A stretch of 64,000 bases of DNA from Alistipes montrealensis (lineage in GTDB: Bacteria; Bacteroidota; Bacteroidia; Bacteroidales; Rikenellaceae), in contig NZ_JAGYXY010000002.1 of the NCBI RefSeq assembly GCF_018362775.1, forward strand, positions 176,768 to 240,767. The letters run 5' to 3'. Shown here in pieces: positions 42,402-51,546 of the stretch. The notes beneath the pieces are model-generated. The model was not told where the DNA came from and ran no database searches. It worked only from the letters and a program-made list of their open reading frames with translations. Each line of letters starts with the position of its first letter. Positions within the stretch are counted from its first letter, which is position 1. A program made the position numbers and the translations under genes.

Positions 42402-43823
42402 CTATCGGCGGCGCACGAGCTTCACGACGTTCTCCACATGATGCGTATGGGGGAACATATCGACGGGCTGCACGGCCTCAACACGGTATTCGGCGTCCAT
42501 CAGCGCCAGGTCGCGGGCCTGCGTGGCGGGATTGCAGCTCACGTAGACGATCCGCTCGGGCGCAGCACGCAGGATAACCCCGATCACCGGCTCGTCGACG
42601 CCCGCACGCGGCGGATCGAGGATGATCACGTCGGGACGGCCGTTCTCAGCGACGAACCCGTCGTCGAGCACCGCTTTCATGTCGCCGGCATAGAAAACCG
42701 TGTTGCCGATGCCGTTGAGTTCGGAGTTGACCTTCGCATCGGCGATCGCCTCGGGAACATACTCGACGCCCACGACTTTGGCGCAGCGGGCGGCGCAGAA
42801 ATTGGCGATGGTTCCCGTTCCGGTATAGAGGTCGTAAAGCACGTCGCCGGGCTTGAGGTCCGCAAAATCGCGGGCCACCTTGTAGAGTTCGTAGGCCTGT
42901 GTGGAGTTGGTTTGGTAGAACGACTTGGGCCCCACCTTGAAACGCAGCCCCTCCATCTCCTCGATAATGTGGTCCTTGCCTTTATAGCAGACCGGGTCGA
43001 GGTCGCCCACCGAGTCGTTGAATTTCGTGTTGACGATGTAGAACAGCGACGTGATTTCCGGGAACTTCGCAGCCAGATGGTCCAGCAGGGCCGTGATGCG
43101 GGGCCGGTCGTCGCTGTTGAAAACCACGATCACCATTACCTCGCCGGTCGAAGCCGTGCGGACGATCATGTTGCGCATCAGCCCCGTATGTTCGCGGGCG
43201 TTGTGGAACGTATAACCGTTTTCGATGCAGAAACGCTTGGTCTCCATGCGGACGGCGTTCGACGGGTCGGGCTGGAGCCAGCACTTGTCGATATCCAGCA
43301 CCTTGTCGAACATGTTGGGAATGTGGAATCCCACGGCAGGCGCGTCGCCGATGTCGCCCGCGGTCTCGATCTCCTCGCGCGTCAGCCAGCGGCGGCCGGC
43401 GAAGGTGAATTCGAGTTTGTTGCGGTAGAACTGCGTATGCGCCGAGCCCAGGCAGGGCGCGATTTCGGGCAGGGCGATCTTGCCGATGCGCGTAAGCTGA
43501 TCGCGAACCTGCTCGGTTTTGAAGCGCAGTTGCTCTTCGTAGGGCAGATTCTGCCACTTGCAACCGCCGCAGACCCCGAAATGTTCGCAGAACGCCTCGG
43601 CGCGCAGGGGCGATTTCTTCACATAGCGGACGACGAAGCCCTCCATGAAGCGGCGGCGCTTGGATCGAATCTGCACGTCGACCACGTCGCCCGGGACGGT
43701 CAGCGGCACGAAGACCACCACGTCGTTCCAGCGCCCCATGGCCTTGCCTTCGGCGGCCAGCGTCGTTATTTCGAGCCCCTCGATCAGGGGATAGTTCGCT
43801 TTCTTTCTTGCCATTCTTGCCAT
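42402..43823 (-). CDS. rlmD: 23S rRNA (uracil-C5)-methyltransferase, RumA/RlmD family
   Basis: SAM-dependent m5U methyltransferase with an N-terminal TRAM domain (about 10-65, LEITTLAAEGKAMGRWND) and an iron-sulfur motif CEHFGVCGGCKWQNLPYEEQ. The Rossmann domain has LYDLYTGTGTIANFCA, IILDPPRAGVDE and VSCNPATQARDL with the catalytic Cys (about residue 430). RlmD versus RlmCD specificity (U1939, U747) cannot be told from sequence. The start at 43823 (MARMARKKANY) follows a consensus promoter; the upstream frame was rejected. Length is 473 residues. Confidence 0.9.
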   Translation of the reverse strand: MARMARKKANYPLIEGLEITTLAAEGKAMGRWNDVVVFVPLTVPGDVVDVQIRSKRRRFMEGFVVRYVKKSPLRAEAFCEHFGVCGGCKWQNLPYEEQLRFKTEQVRDQLTRIGKIALPEIAPCLGSAHTQFYRNKLEFTFAGRRWLTREEIETAGDIGDAPAVGFHIPNMFDKVLDIDKCWLQPDPSNAVRMETKRFCIENGYTFHNAREHTGLMRNMIVRTASTGEVMVIVVFNSDDRPRITALLDHLAAKFPEITSLFYIVNTKFNDSVGDLDPVCYKGKDHIIEEMEGLRFKVGPKSFYQTNSTQAYELYKVARDFADLKPGDVLYDLYTGTGTIANFCAARCAKVVGVEYVPEAIADAKVNSELNGIGNTVFYAGDMKAVLDDGFVAENGRPDVIILDPPRAGVDEPVIGVILRAAPERIVYVSCNPATQARDLALMDAEYRVEAVQPVDMFPHTHHVENVVKLVRRR

Positions 43824-43841
43824 AAATTCGAGTTTGGGTTG

Positions 43842-43872
43842 CAAAGGTATAAAAAAGCCGGACGGGTTCAAA
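43842..43872 (-). promoter_or_regulatory. Consensus promoter of the rRNA methyltransferase gene
   Basis: On the minus strand -33 TTTG (43869-43872), a 19-base spacer and -7 TACCTTTG (43842-43849), 18 bases before the ATG at 43823. Confidence 0.7.
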
Positions 43873-43946
43873 CCCAAATCAAAAGCGATGCGGTAAAATT
43901 TTCCGCCGGATAAAACGTATCGTTACGACACCGAAGGCCGCAGGAA

Positions 43947-45080
43947 TCAACTGTTTTCCGCCTTCCTCGCTTTTGCGCGCGCCCGTACCCCGCCGAGCCA
44001 GAAGCCCAGCGCAAAAGGACCGCCGACCAGCACCGCGAGTGCCAGCACGACATAGAGCAGGATTTTACCGACGAGTCCCGGCAGGGCGTCGAGCATCGTC
44101 CGGACCAGGTCGCCGCCCGTCGTCCGCAGTTGTTCGACCAGCGCCTCGCGTTCGCGTGAAACGTATTGCTGCAACTCGCCGCGCTGGCGGTCGAAATCGG
44201 CAAAGGCGTTGTCGACCGAAGCGTTCATCGTCCAGATCAACTGCGTGGCCTGCCGGTTCAGTTCCTCCAGCACCTTGTCCGAAATCTCGGGCAGGTTTTC
44301 GGCCACGGCCACGATGCGCGCAAAACTGCGTTCGAGCGAATCGAGCTGCGCCCCGACCTGCATGCGCAGGCTGTCCTGCCCGAGCTGCATTTCGAAGATA
44401 TCCTTCGACCAGCCGATACTGTTCGACATCTGCTGGGTCTGGCCGCTCAGGCGGTCGTTGACATCGGCCAGCACTTCGGCGATCGAACCTGTAGCGTAAC
44501 CGCTTTCGACGCCTGCGGCCCGGAGATATTCGAGCCACGCAAGGGTCGTGTTGTCGGTCTCGTCACCTTCCGAGGCGGGATTTTCACGTACGTAATCCGC
44601 AACGAACCCCTCCATCAGGGTATAGCGGTCGTCCGGAAGCACCTGCCGGGCAAGCCGTCCGGCCCGTCGGTCGAGCCGCCGGGCAGCGTCGCGGGCAATA
44701 TCGCTCTGAGGTCCGAACAGCAGCGAATCCGGCGCCCCGGCAAAGGCTTCGTTCATGCGGCGGCACAGAATCCACAGGTCGGCCAGCGCCACGTCGGGAA
44801 TCCCCTGCATGGCGGCGGTCACCCCGGCGCGCGTGGCGCGGATTTTCCACCGCACGGCCGCGATGCGCACGTTCACATCGGGCGACGCGGCGACGATCGA
44901 ATCGGCCGCACGGGCCACCTCGCCGGCCATATCGTAGTAAAACCCGCGCGTCATGGTCCGCACGTTCATCTGTTCTTTCGAGAGGGGATCGCCCGTAGCC
45001 ACGGACACTTTCAGCAGCGAACATCCCGTGAGCGACACCGCAGCGAAAAGCGCGGCCGCCAGTTTCATCCATCCTTTCAT
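43947..45080 (-). CDS. Uncharacterised lipoprotein with C-terminal membrane helix
   Basis: A 377-residue protein of no family I recognise. MKGWMKLAAALFAAVSLTGCSLL gives a lipobox (LTGC, about Cys20). A long, mostly helical middle follows, containing a probable coiled coil (about 215-325, SLRMQVGAQLDSLERSFARIV). Near the C-terminus is a hydrophobic helix (about 335-362, GKILLYVVLALAVLVGGPFALGFWLGG) and a basic tail RARAKARKAENS. This gives a lipid anchor at one end and an inner-membrane anchor at the other. It lies 30 bases after the esterase gene and probably shares its transcript. Confidence 0.7.
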   Translation of the reverse strand: MKGWMKLAAALFAAVSLTGCSLLKVSVATGDPLSKEQMNVRTMTRGFYYDMAGEVARAADSIVAASPDVNVRIAAVRWKIRATRAGVTAAMQGIPDVALADLWILCRRMNEAFAGAPDSLLFGPQSDIARDAARRLDRRAGRLARQVLPDDRYTLMEGFVADYVRENPASEGDETDNTTLAWLEYLRAAGVESGYATGSIAEVLADVNDRLSGQTQQMSNSIGWSKDIFEMQLGQDSLRMQVGAQLDSLERSFARIVAVAENLPEISDKVLEELNRQATQLIWTMNASVDNAFADFDRQRGELQQYVSREREALVEQLRTTGGDLVRTMLDALPGLVGKILLYVVLALAVLVGGPFALGFWLGGVRARAKARKAENS

Positions 45081-45110
45081 CTTATTCCGTTTATGAGGTC
45101 CGGACCGCAA

Positions 45111-45935
45111 TTACCTTTCCAGTTTTTTCACAAAGTCGCGGATATAGCGCACCGCAACGTAATGACCCGCCTGGGGCATGTTGCCGTGGTTGAACCCGTC
45201 GAACTCCCGAATCTGCACGTCGGGATGCCCCGCAACCTGCATCATGCGCCAGAAATAGGCATTTTCCTCGTAGCGGCCCAGCATCTCCTGTTCCCGGTCA
45301 CCCGAGAGGATCAGGATCGGCGGGCAGTCGGGCCGCACGTAGTTCAGCGGCGCCATGTCGTCCACGACGGCCTGCGTGTCGGGAATGCCCATTTCGCGGC
45401 GGCGTGCAAAGTGAGTCACGACCTGCCCGCTGTAAGGAATCAGCGCCGCGAAGGCCGTGTCGGGGTCGATGCCGTAGGGCGCCATCCAGCGTTTGTCCAG
45501 GCCGATCATCGACGTAAGGTAACCGCCCGCCGAGTGCCCGGCGATGAAGATCAGCTTCGGATCGCCGCCGTACGAGGCGATGTTTTTCACCACCCACGCC
45601 GCGGCCGCGGCGGCATCCTCCACACAGTCGGCGACCTTTACGCGCGGAGCGAGGCGGTAATCCACACCCACCACAGCAAAACCTTTATCGCACAACGCCT
45701 TCGGAATATCGCGCCGCCCGCCCGTCAATCCGCCGCCGTGAAACCACACGACGGTCGGAAACCCTTTCAGGTCCTCCGGATAACAGATATCCAGCCGGCA
45801 GAGCGAATCGGCGTAACCGTCGCCCGCAGCATCGCGGTAGGCGATATTTTTTTCAGTCCTGTAAGCAGCCGTTTGGGCCGAAAGCCCCGCACAGAAGAGT
45901 GTCAGCGCGAAAAGAAGCGCAAAAAATCGTTTCAT
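45111..45935 (-). CDS. Secreted alpha/beta hydrolase (carboxylesterase-like)
   Basis: A 274-residue enzyme with signal peptide (about 1-20, GLSAQ). VVWFHGGGLTGGRRD carries the HGGG oxyanion-hole motif (about 60-74) and FIAGHSAGGYLTSM the nucleophile elbow GHSAG with the catalytic Ser (about 133). The likely catalytic His is in FDGFNHGNMPQAGH. This places it in the esterase/lipase branch that includes feruloyl and acetyl-xylan esterases; substrate is unknown. The protein is periplasmic or surface-located. Confidence 0.85.
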   Translation of the reverse strand: MKRFFALLFALTLFCAGLSAQTAAYRTEKNIAYRDAAGDGYADSLCRLDICYPEDLKGFPTVVWFHGGGLTGGRRDIPKALCDKGFAVVGVDYRLAPRVKVADCVEDAAAAAAWVVKNIASYGGDPKLIFIAGHSAGGYLTSMIGLDKRWMAPYGIDPDTAFAALIPYSGQVVTHFARRREMGIPDTQAVVDDMAPLNYVRPDCPPILILSGDREQEMLGRYEENAYFWRMMQVAGHPDVQIREFDGFNHGNMPQAGHYVAVRYIRDFVKKLER

Positions 45936-45956
45936 GGGATCGAGTCGTTTAGGTCA

Positions 45957-45994
45957 TAAAGATAGGTAAATTCCCACAAAAAGTACTATCTTTG
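45957..45994. promoter_or_regulatory. Divergent -7 boxes of the esterase and MBL-hydrolase genes
   Basis: The minus strand reads TATCTTTA at 45957-45964, 22 bases before the esterase ATG. The plus strand reads TATCTTTG at 45987-45994, upstream of the MBL gene at 46107. The two boxes are 22 bases apart. Confidence 0.5.
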
Positions 45995-46106
45995 CAAAAG
46001 TAAACTTTCGCCGGGACGAGCGGCGCCGTCGCACATCCGGGAAACCGGACGGATGGGCCCGCAGCATCCTCGCGAAAGTACGGACTGCACCAAAAACAGC
46101 CTTTAT

Positions 46107-46775
46107 ATGAAAATCGCCTGCCTGCAATTCAATCCGATACAGGAAAACACCTATGTCGTCTGGGACGACACGAAAGAGTGCGTCGTAATCGACGCCGGAA
46201 ACAGCAATCCGCATGAGGACGCCGCGCTCGACAACTTCATCGCCGAGCACGGGCTGAAACCCGTCATGGCGGTCAACACCCACGGCCATTTCGACCACAC
46301 GCTGGGCGTCGAGCACCTCAAACAGCGCTACGGCATTCCCTTCGCCCTTTCGTCCAAGGACGGCTTCCTGCTGGACAACGCCGCGACGAGCGGTTCGGTC
46401 TTCGGCGTGAAGATCGGAGCCATGCCCACGGCGGACATCGACCTCGACACGACACCCGAAGTCCGTTTCGGCCAAACCGCCCTGCGCGTAATCCACACCC
46501 CGGGCCACACCCCGGGCCACGTGGCGCTGTACGAACCCGAGTCGAAATCGCTCTTTACGGGCGACACGCTCTTCCGCGAATCGATCGGCCGCACGGACCT
46601 TCCGGGCGGCGACTATTCGTGGATCATGCGTTCGATCCTCGACAGCCTGATTCCGCTGGGCGAAGAGGTCCACGTCTACCCCGGCCACGGCCCCGAATCG
46701 ACGATCGGGCATGAAATGCTCTACAATCCCTTTATCGTCGAGGTGATGAACGAGGAGGTAAACTATCGGAATTGA
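46107..46775 (+). CDS. MBL-fold metallo-hydrolase (glyoxalase II-like)
   Basis: A 222-residue metallo-beta-lactamase fold enzyme. Zinc ligands are visible in NTHGHFDHTLG (HxHxDH, about 66-76), HTPGHTPGHVALY (about 132-144), TGDTLFRESIGRTDL and the final HVYPGHGPEST. This is the pattern of hydroxyacylglutathione hydrolase-like thioesterases. Bacteroidetes generally lack glutathione, so the physiological thioester is uncertain. The ATG at 46107 is preferred. The stop codon sits inside the stem-loop of the 46764-46814 repeat module. Confidence 0.87.
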   Translation: MKIACLQFNPIQENTYVVWDDTKECVVIDAGNSNPHEDAALDNFIAEHGLKPVMAVNTHGHFDHTLGVEHLKQRYGIPFALSSKDGFLLDNAATSGSVFGVKIGAMPTADIDLDTTPEVRFGQTALRVIHTPGHTPGHVALYEPESKSLFTGDTLFRESIGRTDLPGGDYSWIMRSILDSLIPLGEEVHVYPGHGPESTIGHEMLYNPFIVEVMNEEVNYRN

Positions 46776-46814
46776 ATTCCGATAATTAAAAATGAAAAAT
46801 TAAGAATTAAAAAT
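46764..46814 (+). repeat. Hairpin plus A-rich module at the MBL gene 3' end
   Basis: TATCGGAA/TTCCGATA (46764-46784) brackets the MBL stop codon. It is followed at once by AATTAAAAATGAAAAATTA and a second A-rich part reaching the FkbM start. Same order, and almost the same tract, as on the minus strand at 27474-27527. Confidence 0.65.
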
Positions 46815-47545
46815 TGGGGAAATTCATCCATAAGATTCTCTACCGGATCCTGCCGTTAGAAGGCTATCTGCGCGTTGTGAGCCGCCTGTTCTTCCTCTGG
46901 CAGCGGCTGGGCATCGGGCGTTACGCCCCCGCTACGGAATACGTCTACCACCTGCCGCAACTGGTCCGCCCGGGCGACACTGCGATCGACATCGGCGCCA
47001 ACCTGGGCTATTACGCCCGTACGATCTCCCGGCTCGCAGGTCCTGCCGGGAAAGTCTTTGCCGTCGAGCCCGTGGCGCCGATCCGCAAAGTGCTCAGCCG
47101 CAACCTGCGCCGCTGCGGGAACGTCGAGATATTCCCCTACGCCCTCGGCACGGAGTCGAAACCGATCACGATGGCCAACGACTCAGCACGCGAGACGGGC
47201 TATTTCGGGACGGGGCAGAACTTCGTCAACGAAGACGGCGGCAAAGCCGACGTGGAGTTCACGGCCCAGATGCGCCGCGGAAGCGAGCTGTTCGGAAAAC
47301 TCGAGCGGATCGACTTCATCAAATGCGACATCGAAGGTTACGAACTCGTCGTGATGACCGAGATGCGTCCCCTGCTGGAACGACACCGCCCCACGGTGCT
47401 GATCGAAACGGGCGGCACGAACCGTCCGCAGATCACAGCACTCTTCCGGGAGATGGGTTACACGGGTTACACGCTCCGGCGCGGACAGGAGGTCCCGCTG
47501 ACCGAAGAAAGCACCAAAGACATTATTTTCAGATATGCGCATTGA
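46814..47545 (+). CDS. FkbM family methyltransferase
   Basis: A 243-residue SAM-dependent methyltransferase. The SAM loop is [16 protein letters not shown] (about 57-72) with GKVFAVEP as the acidic second motif and [14 protein letters not shown] (about 161-174), all FkbM signatures; the family O-methylates sugars and polyketides. The only start is TTG at 46814, because an in-frame TAA lies two codons earlier inside the A-rich repeat. Its end overlaps trmD by 11 bases. Substrate is unknown; a surface glycan is plausible. Confidence 0.82.
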   Translation: MGKFIHKILYRILPLEGYLRVVSRLFFLWQRLGIGRYAPATEYVYHLPQLVRPGDTAIDIGANLGYYARTISRLAGPAGKVFAVEPVAPIRKVLSRNLRRCGNVEIFPYALGTESKPITMANDSARETGYFGTGQNFVNEDGGKADVEFTAQMRRGSELFGKLERIDFIKCDIEGYELVVMTEMRPLLERHRPTVLIETGGTNRPQITALFREMGYTGYTLRRGQEVPLTEESTKDIIFRYAH

Positions 47546-48212
47546 CATCATCACGGTAGTTCCCGAACTCGTGACCTCACCGCTCAACGAGTCGATCCTC
47601 AAGCGGGCACAGGAGAAGGGACTCGTCGAGATCGTCGTACACAACCTGCACGACTACGCCCACGACAAACGCAAGACCACCGACGACTACCCGTTCGGCG
47701 GTGAAGCGGGCATGGTCATGAAGTGCGAACCGGTCTTCGAACTGGTCGAGAAACTCCAGAGCGAGAGACACTACGACGAGGTTATCTACACCTCTCCCGA
47801 CGGTAACCGATACAACCAGCACGAAGCCAACCGTTTGTCGACACTCGAAAACATCATCATCCTCTGCGGCCACTACAAAGGCATCGACCACCGCATCCGC
47901 GAGCACCTCGTCACGCGTGAAATCTCGATCGGCGATTATGTGCTGACGGGCGGCGAACTGGCGGCCTGCATCATCGCCGACTCGGTCGTAAGGATCATCC
48001 CCGGAGCCATCGGCGACGAGGCTTCGGCCCTGACGGACTCGTTTCAGGACAACCTGCTGGCGCCCCCGGTCTACACGCGGCCTGCGGAGTTCCGCGGCTG
48101 GCGGGTTCCCGACGTACTTTTGTCGGGCAACTTCGCCGAAATCGCAAAATGGCAGGACAACGAGGCCTACGAACGCACCAAGCGGCTGCGACCCGACTTA
48201 CTAAACGAATAG
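47535..48212 (+). CDS. trmD: tRNA (guanine(37)-N1)-methyltransferase TrmD
   Basis: SPOUT-class enzyme that methylates G37 next to the anticodon and prevents frameshifting; essential in many bacteria. The 225 residues contain [12 protein letters not shown] at the start, [27 protein letters not shown] (about 113-125) and [15 protein letters not shown] (about 134-148), which form the trefoil-knot SAM site. Length is normal for the family. It begins within the end of the FkbM gene. Confidence 0.97.
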   Translation: MRIDIITVVPELVTSPLNESILKRAQEKGLVEIVVHNLHDYAHDKRKTTDDYPFGGEAGMVMKCEPVFELVEKLQSERHYDEVIYTSPDGNRYNQHEANRLSTLENIIILCGHYKGIDHRIREHLVTREISIGDYVLTGGELAACIIADSVVRIIPGAIGDEASALTDSFQDNLLAPPVYTRPAEFRGWRVPDVLLSGNFAEIAKWQDNEAYERTKRLRPDLLNE

Positions 48213-48215
48213 CCC

Positions 48216-48848
48216 ATGAAACCGTTATCCATCCTGCTGTTTACGCTCAGCATTTGTTGCATACGGCCTACCGCCGCACAGGAACCCGTCACGGTTTCAT
48301 TCTCCAATCCGGTCCTGCAGGAGAGCGAATTTATACAGGCTTCGGCCAACCTTCAAAGGATATACGCCCTTAAAACTCTTATTACGGGCAAAATAGCAGG
48401 AACCCGATACCGACTCGACCTCGTTCACATCACCGACGGCAAGGAAAACCGCCGATTGCCGATGAACGACCTTATCTGCGAATCCGATACGCTGGAATTC
48501 TTCCTTGCATCCCAACCCGTCAGCACCGATTCGGTCCATATCATTCTCCGGTCCCCGATAACAAGACTCTGCGCATTGGAAGTCCCCGGAACGGACAAGT
48601 GCATCCTGATGGAGACCATCCCCGGAAAAAGGCTGACCACGGACGACGCCATTCCCGTCGCTGCTTTTTGCCAGGGCGAACCGATCGAAATACCGATGAA
48701 AGACGGGACCGTACTTAAAGGGCTCCACTATTGCCGCGTCCGCGACAGCCATCTCCACCCTTCGAAATGGCACGAACGGTTCAAACTGAAGGACTACCTC
48801 TATTTCGAAATTAAATTTACGAACCCCCAACGACCGGAAAATAAATGA
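48216..48848 (+). CDS. Exported protein of unknown function
   Basis: A 210-residue protein with a clear signal peptide (about 1-21, PTAAQ). The mature part looks beta-rich, with LYFEIKFTNPQ near the end and three cysteines in the mature part. I recognise no family. It starts three bases after trmD and its stop overlaps the lpxB ATG by four bases (ATGA), so it is translated together with lpxB. A+T content is a little higher than in its neighbours. Confidence 0.65.
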   Translation: MKPLSILLFTLSICCIRPTAAQEPVTVSFSNPVLQESEFIQASANLQRIYALKTLITGKIAGTRYRLDLVHITDGKENRRLPMNDLICESDTLEFFLASQPVSTDSVHIILRSPITRLCALEVPGTDKCILMETIPGKRLTTDDAIPVAAFCQGEPIEIPMKDGTVLKGLHYCRVRDSHLHPSKWHERFKLKDYLYFEIKFTNPQRPENK

Positions 48849-49984
48849 AGTATTACCTCATCGCCGGGGAACCTTCGGGCGACCTGCACGGTGCAAACCT
48901 GATCAAAGGGCTGCTGAAAGCCGATCCCGAGGCGGAACTCCGTTTCTGGGGCGGGGATTATATGGCCGAAGCGGGCGGCGAAGCCAATCTGCGGAAACAT
49001 TACCGCGAAACTTCGTTCTTCGGCATCGTACAGGTGCTGAAAAACCTCGGGACCATCAAACGCCAGATGCAGGAGTGCCAGGCCGATGTCGCAGCATTCG
49101 CTCCCGACGTGCTGATCCTGATAGACTACCCCGGATTCAACATGAAAATGGCCCGCTGGGCCAAGGAGCACGGCATCCGTACGTTCTACTACATCGCCCC
49201 GAAAGTCTGGGCATGGCGCGAATGGAGGGTGAAGGCCATCCGGCGGTATGTGGACAAACTGTTCATCATCTTCCCCTTCGAACGCGACTATTTCCCGCAG
49301 CACGGCCTCGAGCCCATCTTCGAAGGCAACCCGCTGGTCGACGCCATCGAAGCCCGGCAGGCGTCGCTTCCGACGCCTGCGGAATTCCGCAGCCGCAACG
49401 GGCTCGACCATCGCCCGATCATCGCCCTGCTGGCCGGCAGCCGCCGGGGCGAAATCCGCGAAAACCTGCCGCTGATGGCCGCTTTGGCGCAAAAATTCCC
49501 GGAACATCAGTTTGTGGTGACGGGCGTGAAGTGGCTCGACCGGGCGCTTTACGAACAATATACCGCCGGAAGCGGTATCCGCTACGTCTGCGACCAGACC
49601 TACGAAACGCTGGCGGCAGCCGAAGCGGCAGTGGTGACCTCGGGCACGGCAACGCTCGAAACGGCACTGCTGGGCATCCCCGAAGTGGTGGTTTACCGCA
49701 CGGTGTGGTGGCAGGTGTGGCTGAGGCCCTATGTGCTGAAAGTACCCTGGGTGTCGCTCGTCAACCTCAACCTCGGACGCGAGGCCGTTACCGAGATCAT
49801 CCAGTCGGGACTCTCGACCGAACGGGCCGAAAAGGAGTTGCGGGCAATCGTCGCAGGAGGTTCCAAACGCGAAAAGATGTTCGCCGACTTCAGCGAACTG
49901 CGCGCGATTATCGGCGGCCCGGGCGCCAGCGAACGGTTTGCCGCACGCATGGTCGCAGAACTACACACACAGAAAATAAAATAG
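48845..49984 (+). CDS. lpxB: Lipid-A-disaccharide synthase
   Basis: GT19 enzyme that joins UDP-2,3-diacylglucosamine and lipid X to give the lipid A disaccharide; peripheral on the inner membrane. The 379 residues have YYLIAGEPSGDLHGANLIKGL at the start, LIDYPGFNMKMARWAK, YYIAPKVWAWREWRVK (about 117-132), GNPLVDAI and TSGTATLETALLGIPEVVVYR (about 260-280). Start overlaps the preceding gene. Confidence 0.96.
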   Translation: MKYYLIAGEPSGDLHGANLIKGLLKADPEAELRFWGGDYMAEAGGEANLRKHYRETSFFGIVQVLKNLGTIKRQMQECQADVAAFAPDVLILIDYPGFNMKMARWAKEHGIRTFYYIAPKVWAWREWRVKAIRRYVDKLFIIFPFERDYFPQHGLEPIFEGNPLVDAIEARQASLPTPAEFRSRNGLDHRPIIALLAGSRRGEIRENLPLMAALAQKFPEHQFVVTGVKWLDRALYEQYTAGSGIRYVCDQTYETLAAAEAAVVTSGTATLETALLGIPEVVVYRTVWWQVWLRPYVLKVPWVSLVNLNLGREAVTEIIQSGLSTERAEKELRAIVAGGSKREKMFADFSELRAIIGGPGASERFAARMVAELHTQKIK

Positions 49985-49990
49985 CTTCCG

Positions 49991-50305
49991 ATGAACGGCC
50001 CTCTCGCTCCTCTGCTCGCCGGAGCATTTGTAATCGTATGCGGCCTGCTGGTCAAACGGTTCCCGATGCTGATCTCGGGTTACAACACCCTGCCGAAGGA
50101 GAAACGCAAAAACGTCGACATCGACGGTCTTTCGTCGTTCATGCGACGACACCTGGTGATAATCGGAGGTTTATTAATTTTATTTACAACAATACTCGAA
50201 CTGACCGGCCAGCAGGAGGCCTTTACGATAATCCTCGCTGTCTACCTGCCGGTTTACGTGATCTGGATAGTGGTCCGGGCACAGCGCTACGACCACAATA
50301 AATAA
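49991..50305 (+). CDS. DUF3784 small membrane protein
   Basis: A 104-residue protein with three hydrophobic helices (about 4-22, 56-72 and 76-96) and the conserved loop PMLISGYNTLPKEKRKNVDIDGL after the first, typical of DUF3784. Function is unknown. It starts six bases after lpxB and is followed nine bases later by the FAH gene. Confidence 0.8.
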   Translation: MNGPLAPLLAGAFVIVCGLLVKRFPMLISGYNTLPKEKRKNVDIDGLSSFMRRHLVIIGGLLILFTTILELTGQQEAFTIILAVYLPVYVIWIVVRAQRYDHNK

Positions 50306-50314
50306 GGAGAGAGC

Positions 50315-50950
50315 ATGAAAATCATCTGCATAGGCCGCAACTACGCCGAACATGCCGCCGAACTGCACGAGCAACTGAACGACAGCGGGAAACTCCCCGA
50401 AGAACCGTTGTTTTTCCTCAAACCCGACACGGCGCTGCTGCGCAACAACGACCCGTTCTACGTACCCTCCTTCTCGCAGGAGATACATTACGAATGCGAG
50501 CTGGTCGTGCGGATCAACCGCGTGGGCAAGGCCATTGCGGAGCGTTTCGCCCACCGTTATTACGACGAAGTGGGTCTGGGTATCGACTTCACGGCCCGCG
50601 ACCTCCAGCGGAAAGCCATTGCCGAAGGCCTGCCGTGGGAGAGCTGCAAAGCCTTCGACCGCTCGGCGGCGATCTCGCCGGAGTTCATCCCGCTGGCCGA
50701 ACTGGGCGGCGACATCCAGAAACTGCACTTCACGCTCGACGTGAACGGGGAGCGCCGCCAGAGGGGCGACACGGCGGAAATGCTCTTCACGGTAGACCGC
50801 ATCATCGCCTCGGTCTCGCAGTACATGACCCTGCGCATGGGCGATTTGCTCTACACGGGAACGCCGGCCGGCGTCGGACCGGTAAAGCCCGGCGATAACC
50901 TGTGTGCGGCACTCGAAGGACGCGAACTGTTAAATTTCGACATACGATAA
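50315..50950 (+). CDS. Fumarylacetoacetate hydrolase family protein
   Basis: A 211-residue FAH-fold enzyme. KIICIGRNYAEHAAEL is the start of the fold, and metal ligands are expected in HYECELVVRI (about 56-65) and later LGIDFTARDLQ. LLYTGTPAGVGPVKPGDNL (about 178-196) is the typical C-terminal loop. Members act as acylpyruvases, oxaloacetate decarboxylases or hydratase/isomerases; the substrate here is not determined. Its TAA overlaps the maf ATG (TAATG). Confidence 0.88.
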   Translation: MKIICIGRNYAEHAAELHEQLNDSGKLPEEPLFFLKPDTALLRNNDPFYVPSFSQEIHYECELVVRINRVGKAIAERFAHRYYDEVGLGIDFTARDLQRKAIAEGLPWESCKAFDRSAAISPEFIPLAELGGDIQKLHFTLDVNGERRQRGDTAEMLFTVDRIIASVSQYMTLRMGDLLYTGTPAGVGPVKPGDNLCAALEGRELLNFDIR

Positions 50951-51546
50951 TGCTGCTCAACGACAAACTCAAACCTTTCCGCCTGCTGCTGGCTTCGCAG
51001 TCGCCGCGGCGCAGGGAGCTGATGACGGGCTGCGGGCTTCCGTACGAACTCGCCCCGAAATACGATTGCGAGGAGATTTACCCCGAAGACCTTCCGGCCG
51101 AACAGGTCCCGCTTTTCCTCTCGCGCCTGAAAAGCGAAACTTACCCCGTGCCGCTCGCCCCGAACGACATCCTGCTGACCGCCGACACGGTGGTCGTGCT
51201 CGACGGCGAGGTCCTGGGCAAGCCCCACAGCCGCGACGACGCCCTGCGGATGCTCGGCCGCCTCTCGGGACGCCGCCACACGGTCGTTTCGGGCGTCACA
51301 CTGCGCACGGCCCAGCGGATGCACTCGTTCGAAGTACGGACCAGCGTCTGGTTCCGAACGCTTGCGGCCGAAGAAATCGAGCACTACGTCGACACCTATC
51401 GTCCTTTCGACAAAGCGGGGTCATACGGCATCCAGGAGTGGATCGGCTATGCGGCCATCGAACGCATCGAAGGCTCGTTCTACAATGTCATGGGACTCCC
51501 CATCCAGAAAGTATACACCGAATTAGATAAATTTTTAGATTCATGA
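50950..51546 (+). CDS. maf: Maf family nucleoside triphosphate pyrophosphatase
   Basis: Hydrolyses non-canonical or dTTP/UTP-type nucleotides to monophosphates. The 198 residues have LLLASQSPRRRELMTGCG (about 12-29), ILLTADTVVVLDGEVLGKP with the catalytic Asp (about 74-92) and FDKAGSYGIQEWIGY (about 154-168), matching the YhdE-type subgroup. Start at 50950 is coupled to the FAH stop; its own stop overlaps the next gene by four bases. Confidence 0.93.
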   Translation: MLLNDKLKPFRLLLASQSPRRRELMTGCGLPYELAPKYDCEEIYPEDLPAEQVPLFLSRLKSETYPVPLAPNDILLTADTVVVLDGEVLGKPHSRDDALRMLGRLSGRRHTVVSGVTLRTAQRMHSFEVRTSVWFRTLAAEEIEHYVDTYRPFDKAGSYGIQEWIGYAAIERIEGSFYNVMGLPIQKVYTELDKFLDS

